A stretch of 8,339 nucleotides of DNA, taken from positions 1 through 8,339 of the forward strand of contig CALMLJ010000027.1 of NCBI GenBank assembly GCA_937868025.1, given 5' to 3'. Numbering within the stretch: position 1 is the first letter of the stretch; each line of letters begins with the position of its first letter. Positions 6,380 through 8,339 of the stretch are shown in pieces. The position numbers were made by a program, and so were the translations under genes. The notes under the pieces were generated by a model. That model was not told where the DNA came from, did not search any database, and was given only the letters and a program-made list of their open reading frames with translations. This stretch comes from an uncultured Acidimicrobiaceae bacterium. GTDB taxonomy: Bacteria > Actinomycetota > Acidimicrobiia > Acidimicrobiales > Microtrichaceae.

Positions 6380-6385
6380 GCCCGC
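6371..6385 (+). terminator. GC-rich hairpin with the hydrolase stop codon as its loop
   Basis: GCGGGC and GCCCGC form a perfect 6-bp all-GC stem, and the 3-base loop is the TGA stop codon of the hydrolase gene. There is no T-run after it, so it could only be a tailless intrinsic terminator of the kind proposed for high-GC actinobacteria. It may instead be chance in G+C-rich DNA. Confidence 0.35.
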
Positions 6386-6409
6386 CGCACACCATCCGTC
6401 TACGAAGGA

Positions 6410-6423
6410 CCGGCCGCGGCCGG
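6410..6423. repeat. Perfect 14-base palindrome before the racemase gene
   Basis: CCGGCCGCGGCCGG equals its own reverse complement and lies 14 bases before ATG 6438, in the 58-base gap after the hydrolase gene. It could be an operator or an RNA stem just upstream of the ribosome-binding site, but short GC palindromes are common in DNA of this composition. Confidence 0.4.
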
Positions 6424-6428
6424 GGAAC

Positions 6429-6432
6429 AGGA
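6429..6432 (+). promoter_or_regulatory. Shine-Dalgarno site (AGGA) for the racemase gene
   Basis: AGGA lies five bases before ATG 6438, an ordinary spacing. This is the only gene in the window with a recognisable ribosome-binding site and without a TANNNT hexamer 6-8 bases before its start. It therefore probably has a transcribed leader or is read from an upstream promoter. Confidence 0.5.
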
Positions 6433-6437
6433 TCGCC

Positions 6438-7586
6438 ATGGGACCGCTGTCAGGGTTGAAGATCGTCGAGGTGGCCGGCATCGGCCCGGGTCCGTTCGCG
6501 GCGATGATGTTGGCCGACATGGGCGCCGACGTGATCCGCGTCGACCGGTCGGCGCAGGTTCGCGGCGGCGATCCGGCCCTACCGCCCGGCGACACGCTCA
6601 ACCGTGGGCGGCGTTCGATCGGGCTCGACCTCAAGTCGCCCGAGGGCGTCGAGACGCTCCTGCAGCTGGTCGAGCGGGCCGATGGGCTCATCGAAGGCTT
6701 CCGTCCGGGCGTCGCCGAACGCCTCGGGTTCGGCCCCGACGTCGCGCTGGCACGTAACCCGAAGCTCGCGTTCGGGCGGATGACCGGGTGGGGCCAGGAC
6801 GGCCCGTACGCGCTGACTGCCGGCCACGACATCAACTACATCGCGCTCGCCGGCGTGCTCGACACGCTCAGCCGGGCGGGCGGCCAGCCGACCCCGCCCA
6901 TCAACCTCGTGGGCGACTTCGGCGGTGGTGGCATGTTCCTCGCCTACGGCATGGTGTGCGCGATCCTCTCGGCCAAGCTCGGCGGCACCGGACAGGTCGT
7001 CGACGCCGCGATGGTCGACGGCTCGGCGACGCTCATGTCGATGATCTGGGCGTTCAAGGGCATGGGGATCTGGGACTCCGACGCGCCGGGAACCAACCTC
7101 CTCGACACGGGAGCCCACTTCTACGACACCTACCGGTGTGCCGACGGCCGCTGGGTGTCGATCGGGTCGATCGAGCCCCAGTTCTACGCCGAGCTGCTCC
7201 GCTACACGGGCCTCGAGGGCGAGGAGCTGCCGTCGCAGATGGACAAGACGCAGTGGGGCCCGTTGAAGGAGAAGCTGGCGGAGATCTTCGCCACGAAGAC
7301 CCGCGACGAGTGGAGCGCCATCATGGAAGGCACCGACGTGTGCTTCGCTCCGGTGCTCTCGATGGACGAGGCGACTCGCCACCCCCACAACGTGCAACGT
7401 GGGACGTTCATCGAGCTCGACGGCGTGACCCAGCCGGCACCGGCGCCACGCTTCTCGGCGACGCCGGGCGGGGTGCAGCGGCCCCCGGCCCACGCCGGCC
7501 AGCACACCGACGAGGTGCTGTCGGAGTGGCTCGGCCTGGACGATGCCGGGATCGCCGCGCTGCGGGAGTCGGGTACGGTCGCCTGA
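6438..7586 (+). CDS. Alpha-methylacyl-CoA racemase (CaiB/BaiF CoA-transferase superfamily), 382 aa
   Basis: Predicted to interconvert (2R)- and (2S)-2-methylacyl-CoA thioesters, so that methyl-branched fatty acids or sterol side chains can enter beta-oxidation. Close resemblance to the Mycobacterium tuberculosis racemase MCR is visible along the whole chain. The opening GPLSGLKIVEVAGIGPGPFA (2-21) and the CoA-binding region around EGFRPGVAERLG (86-97) both match. The acid/base pair also matches: His130 in GHDINY (MCR His126) and Asp160 in NLVGDFGGG (MCR Asp156). Glu246 in SIEPQFY corresponds to MCR Glu241. The GHDINY/VGDFGGG pair favours racemase over CaiB- or Frc-type CoA-transferases, which use a different catalytic Asp. 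It is slightly longer than MCR (360 aa). An AGGA site fixes the start. The stop codon overlaps the start of the PIG-L gene, so the two are probably co-transcribed. Confidence 0.92.
   Translation: MGPLSGLKIVEVAGIGPGPFAAMMLADMGADVIRVDRSAQVRGGDPALPPGDTLNRGRRSIGLDLKSPEGVETLLQLVERADGLIEGFRPGVAERLGFGPDVALARNPKLAFGRMTGWGQDGPYALTAGHDINYIALAGVLDTLSRAGGQPTPPINLVGDFGGGGMFLAYGMVCAILSAKLGGTGQVVDAAMVDGSATLMSMIWAFKGMGIWDSDAPGTNLLDTGAHFYDTYRCADGRWVSIGSIEPQFYAELLRYTGLEGEELPSQMDKTQWGPLKEKLAEIFATKTRDEWSAIMEGTDVCFAPVLSMDEATRHPHNVQRGTFIELDGVTQPAPAPRFSATPGGVQRPPAHAGQHTDEVLSEWLGLDDAGIAALRESGTVA
7574..7579 (+). promoter_or_regulatory. Putative internal -10 box (TACGGT) for the PIG-L gene
   Basis: TACGGT lies six bases before ATG 7586, inside the last codons of the racemase gene. 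It is identical to the hexamer before the GNAT gene. If active, it would give the downstream gene its own leaderless transcript in addition to read-through. Because it is in coding sequence, chance is more plausible here than at the other sites. Confidence 0.4.
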
Positions 7587-8339
7587 TGGCGACGTTTGTC
7601 TTCTTCCACGCCCATCCCGACGACGAGTGCATCCAGACGGGCGGCACCATGGCCAAGGTGGCAGCGGACGGGCATCGGGTCGTGTTGGTGCTCGCGACCC
7701 GCGGCGAACTCGGCGAGGTGCCCGACGGGTTCCTCGACGAGGGCGAGCAGCTCGGCCTCCGCCGGATCGCCGAGACCTACGCGTCGGCCGACGTGCTCGG
7801 CGCCGACCGCGTCGAGTTCCTCGGCTACGTCGATTCCGGAATGATCGACACCCCCGGCAACGACGGCCCGTACTGCTTCTGGCGCGCCGACGTCGAAGCC
7901 GCGGCCGGGCGACTGGCGGCCATCCTCCGTGAGGAAGCGGCGGACGTGCTCACGATCTACGACGACAACGGCGGCTACGGGCACCCCGACCACATCCAGG
8001 TGCACCGGGTCGGTGCCCGCGCCGCCGAGCTCGCTGGTACCCCCGGTGTGTTCGAGGCGACCATGAACCGCGACGACATCATCCGGAGCATGCGGGAGTC
8101 GAGCGAGTACCTGACCGAGGAGCAGCGCGCCGAGATGCCCGACCTCGAGGGCGAGGACGCCCAGAACTTCGGTGTCGACGAGGCCCGCATCACCCACGCC
8201 GTCGACGTCACCGGCTTCACCGACTCGAAGCGGGCGTCGATGCGCTGCCACCGTAGCCAGATCGCCGACGAGGCCTTCTTCCTGGCGATGCCCGACGACG
8301 CGTTCGCCCGGGCGTTCGGCACCGAGTGGTACATCAGCC
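7586..8339 (+). CDS. PIG-L/LmbE family zinc deacetylase, MshB/Mca-like (3' end outside the window)
   Basis: Predicted zinc-dependent N-deacetylase or amidase. 251 residues are visible and the frame is still open at the window edge, so the C-terminus is missing, probably only a short piece given the family's usual 250-300 residues. The first motif is HAHPDDE (8-14), with Asp12 as predicted general base and His10 and Asp13 as zinc ligands. The second is GGYGHPDHIQVH (129-140), in which His136 is the third zinc ligand and Tyr131, His133 and Asp135 match MshB Tyr142, His144 and Asp146. This YGHPDH form is that of mycothiol enzymes (MshB, Mca) rather than of generic LmbE proteins. However, Gln17 stands where, as I recall, MshB has Ser and Mca has Lys, so the substrate is open. 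The start codon overlaps the racemase stop (TGATG), which suggests translational coupling. Confidence 0.88.
   Translation, partial: MATFVFFHAHPDDECIQTGGTMAKVAADGHRVVLVLATRGELGEVPDGFLDEGEQLGLRRIAETYASADVLGADRVEFLGYVDSGMIDTPGNDGPYCFWRADVEAAAGRLAAILREEAADVLTIYDDNGGYGHPDHIQVHRVGARAAELAGTPGVFEATMNRDDIIRSMRESSEYLTEEQRAEMPDLEGEDAQNFGVDEARITHAVDVTGFTDSKRASMRCHRSQIADEAFFLAMPDDAFARAFGTEWYIS

Overview
The window is G+C-rich bacterial chromosome with eight closely packed genes and no RNA genes, mobile elements or CRISPR arrays that I can see. An actinobacterial source is the best reading, and Acidimicrobiia (Ilumatobacter-like) is a guess. The grounds are strong G/C bias at third codon positions, a luciferase-like oxidoreductase of the F420-dependent type, an MshB/Mca-like metalloamidase, a racemase close to mycobacterial MCR, and starts that look leaderless.

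Layout. A penicillin acylase/AHL acylase-type Ntn-hydrolase runs rightward from 21 to 2372 and ends inside a tandem heptamer repeat. It converges on a leftward, compact galactokinase (2427-3440). That gene is divergent, across 75 bp, from a GNAT acetyltransferase (3516-4004). The GNAT gene converges, with only 8 bp between stops, on a leftward LLM-class oxidoreductase (4013-4921). Upstream of the oxidoreductase, also leftward, is a small threonine-linker lipoprotein (4948-5466). The lipoprotein is divergent across 70 bp from a rightward RdmC-like alpha/beta hydrolase (5537-6379). Then come an alpha-methylacyl-CoA racemase (6438-7586) and a PIG-L/LmbE deacetylase, which overlaps the racemase stop by one base (TGATG) and runs off the right edge at 8339.

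How the genes relate. There is no single pathway. The set reads as ordinary catabolic and housekeeping genes: amide hydrolysis, galactose phosphorylation, ester hydrolysis, branched acyl-CoA epimerisation, and perhaps thiol-conjugate or sugar deacetylation. Only the racemase/PIG-L pair looks translationally coupled.

The most informative pattern is regulatory. Seven of the eight starts have a TANNNT hexamer (mostly TACGNT) 6 to 8 bases before the start codon. That is where a -10 box sits when transcription begins at the start codon itself. The exception, the racemase, has an AGGA ribosome-binding site instead. At the acylase, the hexamer lies inside a 7-3-7 perfect inverted repeat that could be an operator. 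I see no clearly new biological system here.
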